In this document: positions 10,108 to 20,310 of the stretch, in pieces
How positions within the stretch are numbered: the stretch's first letter is position 1
How the letters are laid out: every line of letters starts with the position of its first letter
Assembly: GCF_000496755.2 (NCBI RefSeq)
Contig: NZ_AYKS02000016.1
Coordinates: 62,001-126,000, forward strand
Source of the DNA: Serratia sp. DD3
GTDB lineage: Bacteria; Pseudomonadota; Gammaproteobacteria; Enterobacterales; Enterobacteriaceae
Length of the DNA: 64,000 nucleotides
Reading direction: 5' to 3'
The notes under the pieces: generated by a model
Told to the model about the DNA's origin: nothing
Seen by the model: the letters and a program-made list of their open reading frames with translations, nothing else
Databases searched by the model: none
Translations under genes and position numbers: made by a program

Positions 10108-10160
10108 ATTGTCTCTCCACATGTCAGGTTCAGAAACAGCGCTTGGTACTCATCGGATAA

Positions 10161-10176
10161 AGCAAGGGGCATGCCA
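10161..10176 (-). promoter_or_regulatory. Sigma54 promoter of glnK-amtB
   Basis: The minus strand reads TGGCATGCCCCTTGCT, matching the TGGCAC-N5-TTGC consensus with the exact GG-N10-GC spacing. The predicted start lies near 10150, leaving a leader of about 43 bases before glnK. Confidence 0.9.
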
Positions 10177-10281
10177 TATCTTTAAGCGGCAGATAAAAGG
10201 GTGATTAGGGAAGCTTATTAATAGAAAAAGAAAACAAACAGACGTGCAGCGCGCAACAGCCTGAGTCATCGCTAACTGATT

Positions 10282-10298
10282 TGCACTCTATTGGTGCA
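10282..10298. promoter_or_regulatory. NtrC binding site upstream of glnK
   Basis: TGCACTCTATTGGTGCA is a near-perfect dyad of the NtrC type (TGCACC-N5-GGTGCA, one mismatch). It is centred about 140 bp upstream of the predicted glnK transcription start, a normal enhancer distance for NtrC with sigma54 promoters. Confidence 0.85.
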
Positions 10299-10378
10299 GC
10301 ACGCCTAGATAAAGTGCATATGCAAACCCACAATGGCTACCACAGATAGCCTCTCTTGGGGGAGCTCAATAGAGGAAT

Positions 10379-12157
10379 CTATGCGGGTTGCGTCTCTTCA
10401 CGAATCGCGGCTTCCAGCTCCTTACCCACCAACTGTAACTGATACATCTGGTAATAACGCCCCCGCTGCGCCAACAATTGTTGGTGATTCCCCTGCTCTA
10501 CCTTATGACCTCGATGCAAGACCACAATAGAATCCGCTTCCACAATCGTTGAAAGACGATGGGCAATCACCACCAGTGTTGTCTTCTGGCGAATCAGGCG
10601 CAAGGCACGCTGGATCGCCTGTTCTGTTCCTGAGTCGATATTCGCCGTTGCTTCATCGAGGATCAGGATCTGAGGGGGATGTACCAACACGCGGGCGATA
10701 GCCAATAGTTGTTTTTGGCCAACAGACAAATTGTTACCCTGCTCCCCCAAACAGGTATGGATACCCTGAGGAAAAGTGCGTACCAGCTCGTCCAGTTGTA
10801 CGGTTTCCAGTGCCTGCCAAACGGCTTCTTCACTGATATCACGACCCAATGTCACATTGGCCATCATCGTTTCCGCCATGACTACCGGATCTTGTTGTAC
10901 CATCGCGATACCTTGCCGCAAGACAGGGTGTGAAAGATCAGATAAAAGTCGACCATCCAGACGGATTTCACCTTCATTTGGCGGGTAATAGCCCATCAGC
11001 AGATTTGCCAGAGTACTCTTACCACTGCCAGTATGCCCCACCAACGCAAGAAAACCGCGCGAGGGCACCTGCAGCGAGATATGGTGCAATACCTTCTCTT
11101 GATGATGGTAAGCGAAACTCAGGTCCTTGATGTCAATACTGCCATTTAATAAAGGACGATCATCGTTGCCATAACGTTGTTGGCTACCATCCATCAATTC
11201 AAAAATACGTTCTCCCGCCACCAGGGCTTGCTGTAACATCGATTGTTGGGTAGTCAGCTCAATTAAGGGTTCATTCAGACGACCAAGATAGTTGATAAAA
11301 GCATACAGCACCCCAACGCTAATCACCCCTTCACCACTAAAACCAAACAACATCAGTAAGCCGCAAAGTATCAGTGCAGAAAACAGGCTGAGCAAAGGGC
11401 GCAGTAAGAAACCATCCAACCGTAGCGTCTGCATACGCGCCATATAATGAGAGTGACTGGCAGCACTCATACGCTCACCAAAACGACGCTGCTGGCGGAA
11501 CTGTTGGATCACCCCCATGCCACCAATGACTTCATTAAATCCATCATTAATATCCGCCAAATAGCTACGTACACGGCGGACAATCGGGGTGCTGTAATAT
11601 TGGTAAATTACCATCACGACCATCACCGCTGGGAAGATGCAGACCGCCACTAACGCCATACGCCAATCAAGGCTGAACATTGCCACCAGCATGGCACCAA
11701 TCAACGCAGCACTTTTCAACACTGTGGAGACCACCGTCACGTAGAGATCTTTAATCACTTCGGTATCATTGGTGACTCGCGAGATCAACTGCCCAACCGG
11801 TTGGGTATCAAAGGTGCTCAACGGCTGGCGCAGTGCCGCATCCATTACTTCGGTACGTAATCGTTGCACTACCCCCACCGCCGCCTGATTAAACAACAAA
11901 GACTGGAAATAATGTAATACTGCAGCCAATAGTTGCAGCAGAATATAAGCAAGCGCCAAACCACTGACCATCATCACCGGTAGCTGGTTCCTGGCAACAT
12001 AGTTATCGATAAAATAGCTGACCAACACCGGGCCAGTGACCTCTGCCGCCGCCGCAATCCACAACATCAACACGGCCAGCCCCAGCGGTTTACGGTAAGG
12101 GGAACCGTAAGCCAGCAAGCGTTTGAGGGTTGGCCATAAATTTTGTCGCTTATTCAT
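10379..12157 (-). CDS. mdlB: ABC exporter subunit MdlB
   Basis: A half-size ABC exporter of 592 residues (E. coli MdlB 593). Six transmembrane helices fill about the first 320 residues. The nucleotide-binding domain has Walker [11 protein letters not shown], a degenerate signature LSVGQKQL, Walker [13 protein letters not shown] and the switch histidine in IAHRLSTI. It should pair with MdlA as a heterodimer; the substrate is not established. ATG 12157 overlaps the mdlA stop by eight bases (ATGAATAA), indicating translational coupling; the frame extends to 12193 inside mdlA but the family N terminus is [18 protein letters not shown]. Confidence 0.96.
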   Translation of the reverse strand: MNKRQNLWPTLKRLLAYGSPYRKPLGLAVLMLWIAAAAEVTGPVLVSYFIDNYVARNQLPVMMVSGLALAYILLQLLAAVLHYFQSLLFNQAAVGVVQRLRTEVMDAALRQPLSTFDTQPVGQLISRVTNDTEVIKDLYVTVVSTVLKSAALIGAMLVAMFSLDWRMALVAVCIFPAVMVVMVIYQYYSTPIVRRVRSYLADINDGFNEVIGGMGVIQQFRQQRRFGERMSAASHSHYMARMQTLRLDGFLLRPLLSLFSALILCGLLMLFGFSGEGVISVGVLYAFINYLGRLNEPLIELTTQQSMLQQALVAGERIFELMDGSQQRYGNDDRPLLNGSIDIKDLSFAYHHQEKVLHHISLQVPSRGFLALVGHTGSGKSTLANLLMGYYPPNEGEIRLDGRLLSDLSHPVLRQGIAMVQQDPVVMAETMMANVTLGRDISEEAVWQALETVQLDELVRTFPQGIHTCLGEQGNNLSVGQKQLLAIARVLVHPPQILILDEATANIDSGTEQAIQRALRLIRQKTTLVVIAHRLSTIVEADSIVVLHRGHKVEQGNHQQLLAQRGRYYQMYQLQLVGKELEAAIREETQPA

Positions 12158-13925
12158 CGGCCAATGCCTCCCGCGCATTTTCTGGGACTTCATCCAATGC
12201 GGCTTCCAATTGCTGATAACGGAACATATCGCGATACCAGCCTGGCTCTGCCACTAAAGCACTGTGTTGCCCACGCTGCGCCACCGAGCCATGTTGCATG
12301 ACTAGAATTTCCCCCGCCTCAGTCAGGGCTGAAAGGCGGTGCGCACTAATAACCAAGGTGCGATGTTGCCCCCACTGGCGGAGATTATGCAGAATTTGAT
12401 GCTCTGTGCGCCCATCTACCGCCGACAGGGCATCATCCAGGATCAGGATTTCCGCATCCAGCAATAAGGCTCTGGCAATGGAGATACGCTGCTTCTGCCC
12501 CCCGGAAAGCATGACACCCCGCTCACCTACCTCGGTTTCGTATCCCTGTGGCAGGCGTAGAATATCGTCATGGACATAAGCCAATCGTGCGGCTTGTTCA
12601 ATCTGCTCTCGAGTGGCTGAAGGGTTCCCCAAGGCGATGTTGTTCGCCACACTGTCAGAGAACAGAAAGGGCGTTTGGCTGACGATGGCCAAACGAGAAC
12701 GCCAAGCATCAAGCTTGATCTCGGTCAGTGGCAAACCGTGGTAACTGATAAACCCATCATCAATATCAAATTGGCGTTGAATCAGTGCCAATAGGGTCGA
12801 TTTACCGGAGCCCGTCGGTCCACACAACCCTAACATCTGCCCTGGTTGCAATTGAAGTACTACATTATGCAGTGCCAGCTTGCTGTTGCCCGGGTAATGA
12901 AACTCGTTGATATCCACCACCAAGCTACCGCGCCCGGCTGGCAAATCCTGGTCACCATCCGTTACTGCGGGCACTTCATCCAGTAAGCGACGAATGCGGC
13001 TATAGGCGGCACTACCGCGCTCAACAATATTGAACATCCAGGCGAGTGCCAGCATCGGCCAAATCATTAAGCCAAGATACATCACAAAGCTGGTCAATTG
13101 GCCTAATGTGAGTGTCCCATTCACCACCATCCAACTGCCACCACTGATCGCCAGCAGGTTAGCCGCAGCTATAGCGCCATAAATCGTCGGATCAAAACGA
13201 GCATCAATACGGGCAACATACATGTTCTTCGCCCCCGTTTGGGCTGCCACCTCAGCAAATTGATTGGATTGATGATCTTCCAGGCCAAATGCCTTGATCA
13301 TGCGAATGCTGGTCATGTTTTCCTGCGCCTGATCATTCAGGCTGGAAAAGGCTTCCTGCGCAGACTTAAAGCGCTGGTGCAATTGTTCACCATAGTATTT
13401 GATGGCGACCGCCATGATAGGCATCGGTATTAATGACAGCAGGGTCAATTGCCAACTGATTTGAGTACTCATGACAATCAAAACCGCCAACCCCATCACC
13501 AATGAGTCCACCAGCGTCAACACCCCTTCCCCTGCGGCAAAGACCACACGGTCCACATCATTAGTGGCCAATGCCATCAAATCGCCGGTACGGTAGCGCA
13601 GATAAAATGCCGGATTTTGCTGACTGAGTTGACGATAAAAATTTCCGCGGAGTTCAATCGCCAGTTGGTAGGAGGCACCAAATAGCAGTACCCGCCACAC
13701 ATAGCGCAGTAGATAAACGATAATCGCGACCCCGCACATTAGTGCCAGCCAGGACATCAACGTGTGAGTAGACATCTGTTGATGGGTGACACCATCGACA
13801 ATAATGCCGACCAACTTCGGTGGCAGCAGTTGCAATAAAGCAATGATCACCAGCAGCAGCACTGCCCCCAGGTAGCGACGCCACTCACGGCGGAAATACC
13901 AGCCGATTTGAGCAAATAATCTCAC
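12150..13925 (-). CDS. mdlA: ABC exporter subunit MdlA
   Basis: A half-size ABC exporter of 591 residues (E. coli MdlA 590), starting with GTG as [20 protein letters not shown]. Six transmembrane helices precede the ATPase domain, which has Walker [11 protein letters not shown] (lysine 375), the canonical signature LSGGQKQR and Walker [14 protein letters not shown]. The Walker B ends in DD instead of DE, so this subunit probably carries the degenerate ATP site seen in heterodimeric exporters, while MdlB supplies the catalytic glutamate but a degenerate signature. This is an inference from motifs. mdlB follows with an eight-base overlap. Confidence 0.96.
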   Translation of the reverse strand: MRLFAQIGWYFRREWRRYLGAVLLLVIIALLQLLPPKLVGIIVDGVTHQQMSTHTLMSWLALMCGVAIIVYLLRYVWRVLLFGASYQLAIELRGNFYRQLSQQNPAFYLRYRTGDLMALATNDVDRVVFAAGEGVLTLVDSLVMGLAVLIVMSTQISWQLTLLSLIPMPIMAVAIKYYGEQLHQRFKSAQEAFSSLNDQAQENMTSIRMIKAFGLEDHQSNQFAEVAAQTGAKNMYVARIDARFDPTIYGAIAAANLLAISGGSWMVVNGTLTLGQLTSFVMYLGLMIWPMLALAWMFNIVERGSAAYSRIRRLLDEVPAVTDGDQDLPAGRGSLVVDINEFHYPGNSKLALHNVVLQLQPGQMLGLCGPTGSGKSTLLALIQRQFDIDDGFISYHGLPLTEIKLDAWRSRLAIVSQTPFLFSDSVANNIALGNPSATREQIEQAARLAYVHDDILRLPQGYETEVGERGVMLSGGQKQRISIARALLLDAEILILDDALSAVDGRTEHQILHNLRQWGQHRTLVISAHRLSALTEAGEILVMQHGSVAQRGQHSALVAEPGWYRDMFRYQQLEAALDEVPENAREALADE

Positions 13926-13980
13926 GCAGTTTTATCCAGATGGCTTTCCAGCAAATAATAAATACCGCCCGGTGGTTTTA

Positions 13981-14052
13981 CCCTACAGGGCTATGCTCCT
14001 AGGGGCTCCAGCGTTTGCCGCCTATAAGCAACTCGAATTATTTTGGGTATAA
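13981..14052. repeat. ERIC-like repeat, right-end fragment, copy B
   Basis: Between mdlA and decR. Contains CTATGCTCCTAGGGGCT (remains of the ERIC core) and ends in GCAACTCGAATTATTTTGGG, the family terminus. The left half is missing. Confidence 0.7.
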
Positions 14053-14058
14053 GACGGC

Positions 14059-14520
14059 TTACTCCGGTACCGGTAGCGCTGTAGTATACTTGATTTTTTC
14101 CATAGCAAAGCTGGAAGTCACATCAATTAACCCAGGAACCCCCGTCACCAGGCGTTTATAGAAGTTGTCATAACTTTTCATATCCGCAACTTCAACCTGC
14201 ATCAGGTAATCGTATTCCCCCGCCATACGGTAAAACGCCAGTACCTCGGGCATATCAGTGGTCAGTGCGACAAATTTTTGATACCACTCGCTGCTATGTT
14301 GCTGCGTTTTTATCTGTACAAATGCCGTTAACCCAAGCCCAAGCTTTTCATTATCCAACAAGGCTACCCGCCCACGAATATACCCTTCATCCTCCAACCT
14401 TTTCAGCCGTTTCCAGCAAGGTGTCGACGTCAGATTGACCGCCTCAGCTAAAACCTGCAACGGTTGGGTACAGTCTTGTTGCAACATGGATAACAACTTA
14501 CGGTCTATTTTATCCAACAT
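14059..14520 (-). CDS. decR: Lrp/AsnC-family cysteine-responsive regulator DecR (YbaO)
   Basis: An Lrp-type regulator of 153 residues (E. coli DecR 152). The N-terminal helix-turn-helix includes [21 protein letters not shown]; the C-terminal RAM domain has the [20 protein letters not shown] core. DecR activates cysteine detoxification genes in response to L-cysteine. Here it is divergent from a cysteine desulfhydrase gene 128 bp away, as in Salmonella, which points to direct control of that enzyme. Inverted repeats lie between the two genes. Start ATG 14520 fits [16 protein letters not shown]. Confidence 0.94.
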   Translation of the reverse strand: MLDKIDRKLLSMLQQDCTQPLQVLAEAVNLTSTPCWKRLKRLEDEGYIRGRVALLDNEKLGLGLTAFVQIKTQQHSSEWYQKFVALTTDMPEVLAFYRMAGEYDYLMQVEVADMKSYDNFYKRLVTGVPGLIDVTSSFAMEKIKYTTALPVPE

Positions 14521-14533
14521 ATCGTCATTCAGT

Positions 14534-14589
14534 AGAAAAAATTTCTCCCATTAGGCGATTTTAAAGGGAAAATAGCAACTTTTTTCCCT
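14534..14589. promoter_or_regulatory. Candidate DecR operators in the decR/cdsH divergent region
   Basis: Two AT-rich inverted repeats are visible: AGAAAAAATTTCT at 14534-14546, and AGGGAAAA...TTTTTCCCT with an eight-base gap at 14565-14589. Lrp-family proteins bind such spaced dyads. That DecR binds here is an inference. Confidence 0.5.
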
Positions 14590-14648
14590 CTATAAACCGT
14601 TATGCTACGCCATAAATATGCCCCCATACTACGTACAGAGACCAGACG

Positions 14649-15689
14649 ATGAAAAATAATTGGGTAAAATATGCTATCGGTGAAATTGAAGCGGATTTCC
14701 AGCGTTCTGCGGATACCCACTTGATACGCCTTAACCTGCCAGAATTTCCGGGTATCTACCTTTATCTAAAAGATGAAAGTACTCACCCCACAGGCAGTTT
14801 AAAGCATCGCCTGGCACGTTCACTGTTTCTCTATGGCCTGTGCAATGGCTGGATCACTGAAAACACCCCCATTATCGAAGCGTCTTCCGGCAGTACCGCA
14901 GTATCAGAGGCCTACTTTGCCCGCCTGCTTGGTCTACCATTTATTGCCGTGATGCCCTCCTGCACCGCTCGCCGTAAAGTAGAACAGATCACCTTTTACG
15001 GTGGCCGCTGCCATTTTGTTGATCACTCTGCGCAAATTTATGCCACCTCAGAAGCATTGGCTAAAGAGTTGAACGGCCATTATATGGATCAATTCACCTT
15101 TGCTGAACGTGCAACCGACTGGCGGGGAAACAACAATATTGCAGACAGTATCTTTCGCCAGATGGCGCGTGAACCGCATCCGATACCGAAACATATTGTG
15201 ATGAGTGCTGGCACTGGCGGTACCTCCGCCACATTGGGTCGTTATCTGCGCTATCAAGGACATAATACACAACTAACGGTCGTCGACCCCGAGAACTCGG
15301 TATTTTATGACTGGTTCCAACAAGGGGATAACACGATTACTGGCCACTGTGGTAGCCGGATTGAAGGCATTGGTCGGCCACGCGCCGAACCGTCGTTTAT
15401 CCCTTCGGTGATCGATAGGATGTTACGAGTGCCAGACGCCGCCAGTATCGCCACTATCCATTGGTTGGAAAATATACTGGGCCGTAAAGTAGGGGCCTCT
15501 ACCGGAACCAACGTCTGGGGAGCCTTGCAGTTAGCCAAACAAATGCGCGAAGCCGGTGAGCAAGGCGCTATCGTCACCCTGTTATGTGACAGTGGTGAAC
15601 GTTATCTGGATACTTATTACAACCCTGAATGGGTTAGCAGCAATATCGGTGATTTAACTCCCTGGCAGTTACAGTTAGCCCACCTTTAA
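14649..15689 (+). CDS. cdsH: PLP-dependent L-cysteine desulfhydrase (CdsH-like)
   Basis: A 346-residue fold-type II pyridoxal-phosphate enzyme related to cysteine synthase. The Schiff-base lysine is K52 in [14 protein letters not shown]; the substrate loop is [12 protein letters not shown], and the phosphate-binding loop is [14 protein letters not shown] near residue 188. The short N terminus and divergent position next to decR match Salmonella CdsH (STM0458), which splits L-cysteine to pyruvate, ammonia and sulfide and protects against excess cysteine. E. coli K-12 lacks this gene at the locus. Other fold-type II lyases cannot be fully excluded from sequence alone. Confidence 0.85.
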   Translation: MKNNWVKYAIGEIEADFQRSADTHLIRLNLPEFPGIYLYLKDESTHPTGSLKHRLARSLFLYGLCNGWITENTPIIEASSGSTAVSEAYFARLLGLPFIAVMPSCTARRKVEQITFYGGRCHFVDHSAQIYATSEALAKELNGHYMDQFTFAERATDWRGNNNIADSIFRQMAREPHPIPKHIVMSAGTGGTSATLGRYLRYQGHNTQLTVVDPENSVFYDWFQQGDNTITGHCGSRIEGIGRPRAEPSFIPSVIDRMLRVPDAASIATIHWLENILGRKVGASTGTNVWGALQLAKQMREAGEQGAIVTLLCDSGERYLDTYYNPEWVSSNIGDLTPWQLQLAHL

Positions 15690-15733
15690 GAACGGCATTG
15701 CCTATCAATCACCCTAGATATATCCCAGACTAC

Positions 15734-15758
15734 AAAAAAGCCGGGTAACCTGCCCGGC
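15734..15758 (-). terminator. Rho-independent terminator of cof
   Basis: On the minus strand a GCCGGG/CCCGGC stem with a seven-base loop is followed by six T residues, 18 bp after the cof stop. It also lies downstream of cdsH on the other strand but has no T-run in that direction. Confidence 0.88.
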
Positions 15759-15775
15759 TGGCTGTAAAAACCTCA

Positions 15776-16594
15776 TTATTCGGGGGAATCAGTGAGGGGT
15801 GGTAAACCCAGCCAATGTTGTAAATAGTGGGCCACAGCCTGTTGCTCGCAGCGACCAATAACCGGAAGATGAGGCAATTGAGACTTCAACTGTGGCAACG
15901 CATTGCCCATCACCACACCATGCCCGACACTGTCCAACATCTCTTTGTCGTTCATCGCATCACCAAAGGCGATGCAATCAGCCAGGCTCACCCCTAGATG
16001 TTGACTCAGTTTCGCCAATGCAGCCCCTTTATTACAGCCTTTTGGCAATACTTCCAAGCTGTCGGCGGCGGAAAGGCAGAGATCAACCGATGAGCCAAAA
16101 TGCCGTTGTAACTCCACTTGTAATTCGAACAATGATTCAGGTGAGGCACAGAAACACACTTTGCTATTGCCCTGTGTGGGTAGCTGTTGTAATTCAGTCA
16201 GTTGAAACTGGAAACCACTCAGGTGATGTGCCGCCAACATTTCCGGCACTGCATATTCAGTAAACCACCCTTCGTCGCGGAATACATGGATACTGGCAGG
16301 GGTTACCCAGGGGGTACGCAATACTTCTTCTGCGATTTCAGCCGATAAGTTGATCGCCTCCAGTTGTTGCCCCTGATGATTATAGATACGAGTACCGTTA
16401 CCGCTGATCAAGTATCCTTGTAAACCCAGTTGCGCCATGATTGGCTGAACATCAAGATTGTGCCGCCCGGTAGCAAAGGTGACGACCATCTCCCTTTCAA
16501 TCAATTGATTCAATACCGCTAGGGTTTCCGGACCAACCTGATGATCCGGGGTCAATAAAGTACCATCCATATCGAAAGCCGCCAGCCGATACAT
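15776..16594 (-). CDS. cof: HMP-PP phosphatase Cof (HAD superfamily)
   Basis: A Cof-type HAD phosphatase of 272 residues, the same as E. coli Cof. Motif I is [10 protein letters not shown] with the nucleophile D8 and acid D10; motif II is TFATGRH; motif IV is [14 protein letters not shown]. The enzyme dephosphorylates the thiamin pyrimidine intermediate HMP-PP and other small phosphates, and confers resistance to thiamin-pyrimidine analogues. ATG 16594 starts the family N terminus [11 protein letters not shown]; a 25-residue upstream extension is unsupported. A good terminator follows. Confidence 0.95.
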   Translation of the reverse strand: MYRLAAFDMDGTLLTPDHQVGPETLAVLNQLIEREMVVTFATGRHNLDVQPIMAQLGLQGYLISGNGTRIYNHQGQQLEAINLSAEIAEEVLRTPWVTPASIHVFRDEGWFTEYAVPEMLAAHHLSGFQFQLTELQQLPTQGNSKVCFCASPESLFELQVELQRHFGSSVDLCLSAADSLEVLPKGCNKGAALAKLSQHLGVSLADCIAFGDAMNDKEMLDSVGHGVVMGNALPQLKSQLPHLPVIGRCEQQAVAHYLQHWLGLPPLTDSPE

Positions 16595-16723
16595 GAAAAC
16601 CTCGTTAATGTGAGTATCACTACAATCGCTGTAGTATGAAGTGGTATTTACGGAAGTAATAGTGAACAATTTGAAAAAAGAGTTCCTGATTTATACCCAA
16701 AATAGTTCCAGAAGGTAGATTCT

Positions 16724-17422
16724 ATGAAACGCGCTGTCGTCGTTTTTAGCGGTGGACAAGACTCCACGACCTGCTTAATTCAGGCATTGCAACAGTATGA
16801 TGAAGTTCACTGCATTACATTTGATTATGGCCAGCGTCACCACGTTGAAATTGACATTGCCGCCACCTTATCTAAAACCTTGGGTGCCAAGGCTCACAAA
16901 GTATTAGATGCCACATTGCTCAACGAGTTAGCTATCAGTAGCCTGACTCGCGACAGTATTCCCGTCCCCAGCTATAACAGTTCGCTGCAAAGTCCCATAC
17001 CCAACACCTTTGTTCCTGGGCGCAATATTTTATTCCTGACCTTGGCCGCTATTTACGCTTACCAAGTGGAAGCAGAAGCGGTGATCTGCGGGGTTTGTGA
17101 GACTGACTTTTCAGGCTACCCAGATTGCCGTGATGAGTTTATTAAAGCGCTGAATCAAGCCATCGTCTTGGGCATTGCCCGTAATATTCGCTTCGAAACC
17201 CCGCTGATGTGGCTAGACAAAGCTGAAACCTGGGCTCTGGCAGATTATTACCAACAGTTAGCACTTATTCGCCACCAAACGCTCACCTGTTATAACGGTA
17301 TTCAGGGTGATGGTTGTGGTGAATGTGCTGCCTGCCATCTACGTGCCAAAGGTTTACAGCACTATCTGCAGGATAAAGCCGGGGTGATGGCCAGCATGAA
17401 ACAAAAAACGGGTCTGCTTTAG
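16724..17422 (+). CDS. queC: 7-cyano-7-deazaguanine synthase QueC
   Basis: The preQ0 synthase of queuosine biosynthesis, 232 residues (E. coli 231). It uses ATP and ammonia to turn 7-carboxy-7-deazaguanine into preQ0. The PP-loop is [12 protein letters not shown] at residues about 5-16; four zinc cysteines lie in [19 protein letters not shown]. Its product feeds QueF and then Tgt and QueA, both of which are encoded near 54 kb in this window. No preQ1 riboswitch is visible upstream. Start ATG 16724 follows AGAAGG. Confidence 0.98.
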   Translation: MKRAVVVFSGGQDSTTCLIQALQQYDEVHCITFDYGQRHHVEIDIAATLSKTLGAKAHKVLDATLLNELAISSLTRDSIPVPSYNSSLQSPIPNTFVPGRNILFLTLAAIYAYQVEAEAVICGVCETDFSGYPDCRDEFIKALNQAIVLGIARNIRFETPLMWLDKAETWALADYYQQLALIRHQTLTCYNGIQGDGCGECAACHLRAKGLQHYLQDKAGVMASMKQKTGLL

Positions 17423-17457
17423 CAGCATAAGTTATTAACAAAAGAAAAGATTAACAG

Positions 17458-17497
17458 AATAAAAGCGGCTGCAATGGCCCTCTACCATGCAGCCGCT
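17458..17497 (-). terminator. Terminator between queC and ybaV
   Basis: Stem AGCGGCTGC(A)ATGG against CCATGCAGCCGCT with one bulge, followed on the minus strand by TTTTATT just after ybaV. It may also stop queC transcription, but there is no T-run on the plus side. Confidence 0.75.
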
Positions 17498-17504
17498 GAC
17501 GGCA

Positions 17505-17909
17505 TCACATTTTCAGCCGATTACGATTTCTTTCCACTAATGAAGGGCCGATGCCCGGCACCTCTTGTAGTTGTTCAACCTGAGTAAAGGGCCCGTTCTG
17601 TTCCCGATAACGGATGATCGCTTCCGCCTTTTTCAAGCCGACGCCATTTAATGCGCGCGCCAACTCCTCGGCATCAGCCTGATTAATGCTGACCTTGAGT
17701 TCCTCTTCAACCGGTGCAGTGGTGCCACTGGTTGATTTCGGTGTTGTTGCTACCGAAGCTGAGGCGGGTTGCCCAGAGGCCGGTTTTTCTGCCGCGATAG
17801 CTGAAGTGCCCATCAGGCTAAACAGTGCCGCCACGACCAACTGTTTGATGAACAACTGTTTTACGGCCAAATTAAAACGGGTGATTATTTGATGCTTGCT
17901 TAATTGCAT
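17505..17909 (-). CDS. ybaV: Helix-hairpin-helix protein YbaV (ComEA-like)
   Basis: A 134-residue exported DNA-binding protein (E. coli YbaV 123). A signal peptide or anchor, LFIKQLVVAALFSLMGTSAIAA, is followed by a Ser/Thr/Pro/Ala-rich linker (about 42-70) and two helix-hairpin-helix motifs (INQADAEELARALNGVGLKKAEAII and VEQLQEVPGIGPSLVERN). ComEA proteins bind incoming double-stranded DNA in the periplasm; in enteric bacteria the role of YbaV in DNA use is only suggested. A strong AAGGAGGA precedes ATG 17909. ppiD lies upstream on the same strand, separated by a hairpin. Confidence 0.9.
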   Translation of the reverse strand: MQLSKHQIITRFNLAVKQLFIKQLVVAALFSLMGTSAIAAEKPASGQPASASVATTPKSTSGTTAPVEEELKVSINQADAEELARALNGVGLKKAEAIIRYREQNGPFTQVEQLQEVPGIGPSLVERNRNRLKM

Positions 17910-17988
17910 GCTGTATCCTCCTTGTGTTTAACAGCAAGGCTACCTTGCCGCAGCAGCAAATAATCAGCAAATAGCAAAAGTTAACTAT

Positions 17989-18012
17989 GGAAAAGGCCGC
18001 GAAAGCGGCCTT
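17989..18012 (-). terminator. GAAA-loop hairpin between ppiD and ybaV
   Basis: AAGGCCGC, a GAAA tetraloop (TTTC on the minus strand) and GCGGCCTT form a perfect 8-bp stem. On the minus strand it ends in TTTT, a probable ppiD terminator 136 bp after the stop. Confidence 0.7.
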
Positions 18013-18147
18013 AAAACATTACAGGTTGTTGCAAAGAAATGCGTTGCTTGTCGCCACTCGCACAATAGATGAGTACGTGGAGGGTGCCCTGCTATCGCGT
18101 CAATTTTTATGCGACAAAGGACACCGACCTGATTAGCAACAATGAGA

Positions 18148-20031
18148 TTAAGGCTGCGACTGCTCAGCCGCCCCCAGCTCGATCGAGGCTTGCTTACGCA
18201 AACTCGCCAACAAGGAGTCGAAGACTACACTGCTAGTCCCTTGCTCCATCCGGCTGATAAACACTTTCATCTCATCCGCTGACAACGTACCTGGTCTTAC
18301 TGCATCCAGAGCAATCAATACTACGTTATCCTGATGATCCTGTGACATACCGTAAACGGCTTTGCCATCCTGCGGATGAGGCAATGAGAATACCGTTTCT
18401 ACCAGTTGGTTACCCTGCGATGCACGTACCATTTTCTGTACGCTGCCAAAGCTCAGACCAGCGGCTTTCATCGCCTCTTCGCCCTTACCCTGTTTCAGCT
18501 CAACCAGCAATTTTTCTGCCTGCAGTTTTGCCGCTTGCAACGCTTTATTGCGCTTGACCATGGCAACAATGTCATCTTTCACTTTCTCGAGCGGTTTAAT
18601 CGATTCAGGCTGGTGGGCAGCAACCCGCACCACTACCGCGCGATCACCGTCTATGGTGATGACATCAGAGTTACTGCCCGGAGTGCCATTTTCACCAATC
18701 AACGAACCACCGAAGATAGCTTGCACCACTGACTTGGAATTCAACTCCGCAGGAGGATTGTCACGGGTAAACCAATCAGTATGTGTCGCTTTGATACCTG
18801 CCGCTTCTTCTGCAGAAGCCAAGGATTCGTTATCGTTGCTCGCCGCTTCGCTCACTTTCTGTTGCAATGCAAAGAAAGCATCCACCGCTTTTTCCAGCTT
18901 CACCTGTTTGGCAAGAGCATCGTGCACCTCGCTCAATGGTTTGACCTTTGAGGCTTTAATGTCATCCAAACGAACAATCAGGTAACCGACAGACGATTTT
19001 ACCACGCCGGACAATTGCCCTTTCTCCGTCAGGTTTGCCTGTTTCAGCTCATCTGGCATCGAACCCGGTTCCATCCAATCCATCTGGCCACCGTTACGGC
19101 TAGAGACAATATCGGTCGATTTTTCCTTTGCCAGGGTGGCAAAATCAGCGCCTTTTTTCAGCTCGTCCAACACGGTATTCGCTTCCTCTGCCGTTTTCAG
19201 TTGGATAATGCTGAATTTTTTACGTTCTGGTTGGCCGAAGTTACTCTGGTGCTTGTCGTAATAAGCCGTGATATCGGCCTCAGTCACCGTTACTTTATCC
19301 TGCATGGCAGTGGCATCCAGCAAGATATAGCTCACTTTTACCTGCTCGGGGGCAGTAAAGCTGTTCTTGTTCTGCTCGTAGTAGGCTTTCAACTCCTCGT
19401 CGCTGACTGTCTGCTGAGCCTGAATGGCTTTCAGATCAATGGTCGCCAGGCGAACATCGCGCTCTTGCAGCATCAGCGCAACCATCGACTGAGCTTCACT
19501 TGGCAACACAATATCAGAACCGCCAAAGCCCTGGATCATCTGCTGATTGATTAACTGTTGGCGCATAGATTGTGCGTAATTTTCCGGGGTATAACCGGAC
19601 TGGTTAATCAAAGCCAGGTACTTGCTGTTATCGAACTGACCATTGGTCTGGAAATAAGGCTCTTTACGAATGCCCTCTTTCACCTGTTCGTCACTGACAG
19701 TCAGACCTAATTTCTTGGCATACTGATCAAGCAGCGTTTTATCGACCAACTGCATCAATACCTGGTGACGTAGCTGACGCATATAACCCTCATTGCTCGC
19801 TAACTCAGAGAACTGATCCCCCAGTTGCTGTTGCATACGGTTACGTTCACTTTGGAAAGCTTGTTCCAGTTGGCCGCGTTCAATCACCTGGCTATTTACT
19901 TTTGCTGCATAATCGCTGGAACCGCCGATCAGGTAGTTACCCACCCCTGTCAAAACAAATGACAAAATGATCAGGCCCAGGATGATTTTTAGCACGACGT
20001 GATTAGCCGCCGCGCGTAAATTGTCCATCAT
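18148..20031 (-). CDS. ppiD: Periplasmic folding chaperone PpiD
   Basis: A membrane-anchored periplasmic chaperone of 627 residues (E. coli 623). A single transmembrane helix at about 14-34 (VVLKIILGLIILSFVLTGVGNY) follows a short cytoplasmic tail. Next comes a SurA-like N-terminal region, a parvulin-like domain around residues 265-355 (FSIIQLKTAEEANTVL through SSVGYLIVRLDDI) and a C-terminal helical region. PpiD interacts with proteins leaving SecYEG; its parvulin domain lacks measurable prolyl isomerase activity in E. coli. The MM double start matches the family. A repeat element lies directly upstream. Confidence 0.97.
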   Translation of the reverse strand: MMDNLRAAANHVVLKIILGLIILSFVLTGVGNYLIGGSSDYAAKVNSQVIERGQLEQAFQSERNRMQQQLGDQFSELASNEGYMRQLRHQVLMQLVDKTLLDQYAKKLGLTVSDEQVKEGIRKEPYFQTNGQFDNSKYLALINQSGYTPENYAQSMRQQLINQQMIQGFGGSDIVLPSEAQSMVALMLQERDVRLATIDLKAIQAQQTVSDEELKAYYEQNKNSFTAPEQVKVSYILLDATAMQDKVTVTEADITAYYDKHQSNFGQPERKKFSIIQLKTAEEANTVLDELKKGADFATLAKEKSTDIVSSRNGGQMDWMEPGSMPDELKQANLTEKGQLSGVVKSSVGYLIVRLDDIKASKVKPLSEVHDALAKQVKLEKAVDAFFALQQKVSEAASNDNESLASAEEAAGIKATHTDWFTRDNPPAELNSKSVVQAIFGGSLIGENGTPGSNSDVITIDGDRAVVVRVAAHQPESIKPLEKVKDDIVAMVKRNKALQAAKLQAEKLLVELKQGKGEEAMKAAGLSFGSVQKMVRASQGNQLVETVFSLPHPQDGKAVYGMSQDHQDNVVLIALDAVRPGTLSADEMKVFISRMEQGTSSVVFDSLLASLRKQASIELGAAEQSQP

Positions 20032-20056
20032 AGTGTGACAACACTCCGCTGTGGTG

Positions 20057-20170
20057 TATACCCGTCGTCAATGAAACTGCAAAAGTGTTGGCTTTTCACC
20101 CAAGTCACTTGGTTAGCCAAGTTTCTGGGGCTCCGCCGCCTACCTGCAACTTCATTGAGTATGGATATAG
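20057..20170. repeat. ERIC-like repeat, copy C
   Basis: About 114 bp between hupB and ppiD. Starts TATACCCGTCGTCAATGAAA and ends TGCAACTTCATTGAGTATGG; the inner parts TCAATGAAACTGCA and TGCAACTTCATTGA are imperfect inverted repeats. The core CCAAGTCACTTGG...TTTCTGGGG resembles ERIC. It differs from the other copies by a CAATGAA arm. Confidence 0.72.
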
Positions 20171-20210
20171 ATTAACAACCCTTGTGCAGGCGCGTTCCCT
20201 GCAACAAAAA

Positions 20211-20238
20211 TAAAAAAGCGCATCAACTGATGCGCCTT
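20211..20238 (-). terminator. Rho-independent terminator of hupB
   Basis: The minus strand reads GCGCATCAGTTGATGCGC, a self-complementary stem, followed by TTTTTTA, 72 bp after the hupB stop. Confidence 0.85.
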
Positions 20239-20310
20239 ATATCTTACCTTACCAATACCGCTACGTCAGGTGATTGTTTTACTGAACTCAATAGCCGGTG
20301 GACACGGTAA

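Noticed and set aside
16595..16723. Possible preQ1 riboswitch before queC
   Set aside because: The short gap lacks the preQ1 aptamer pattern; only a TATACCC repeat-end-like fragment is present.
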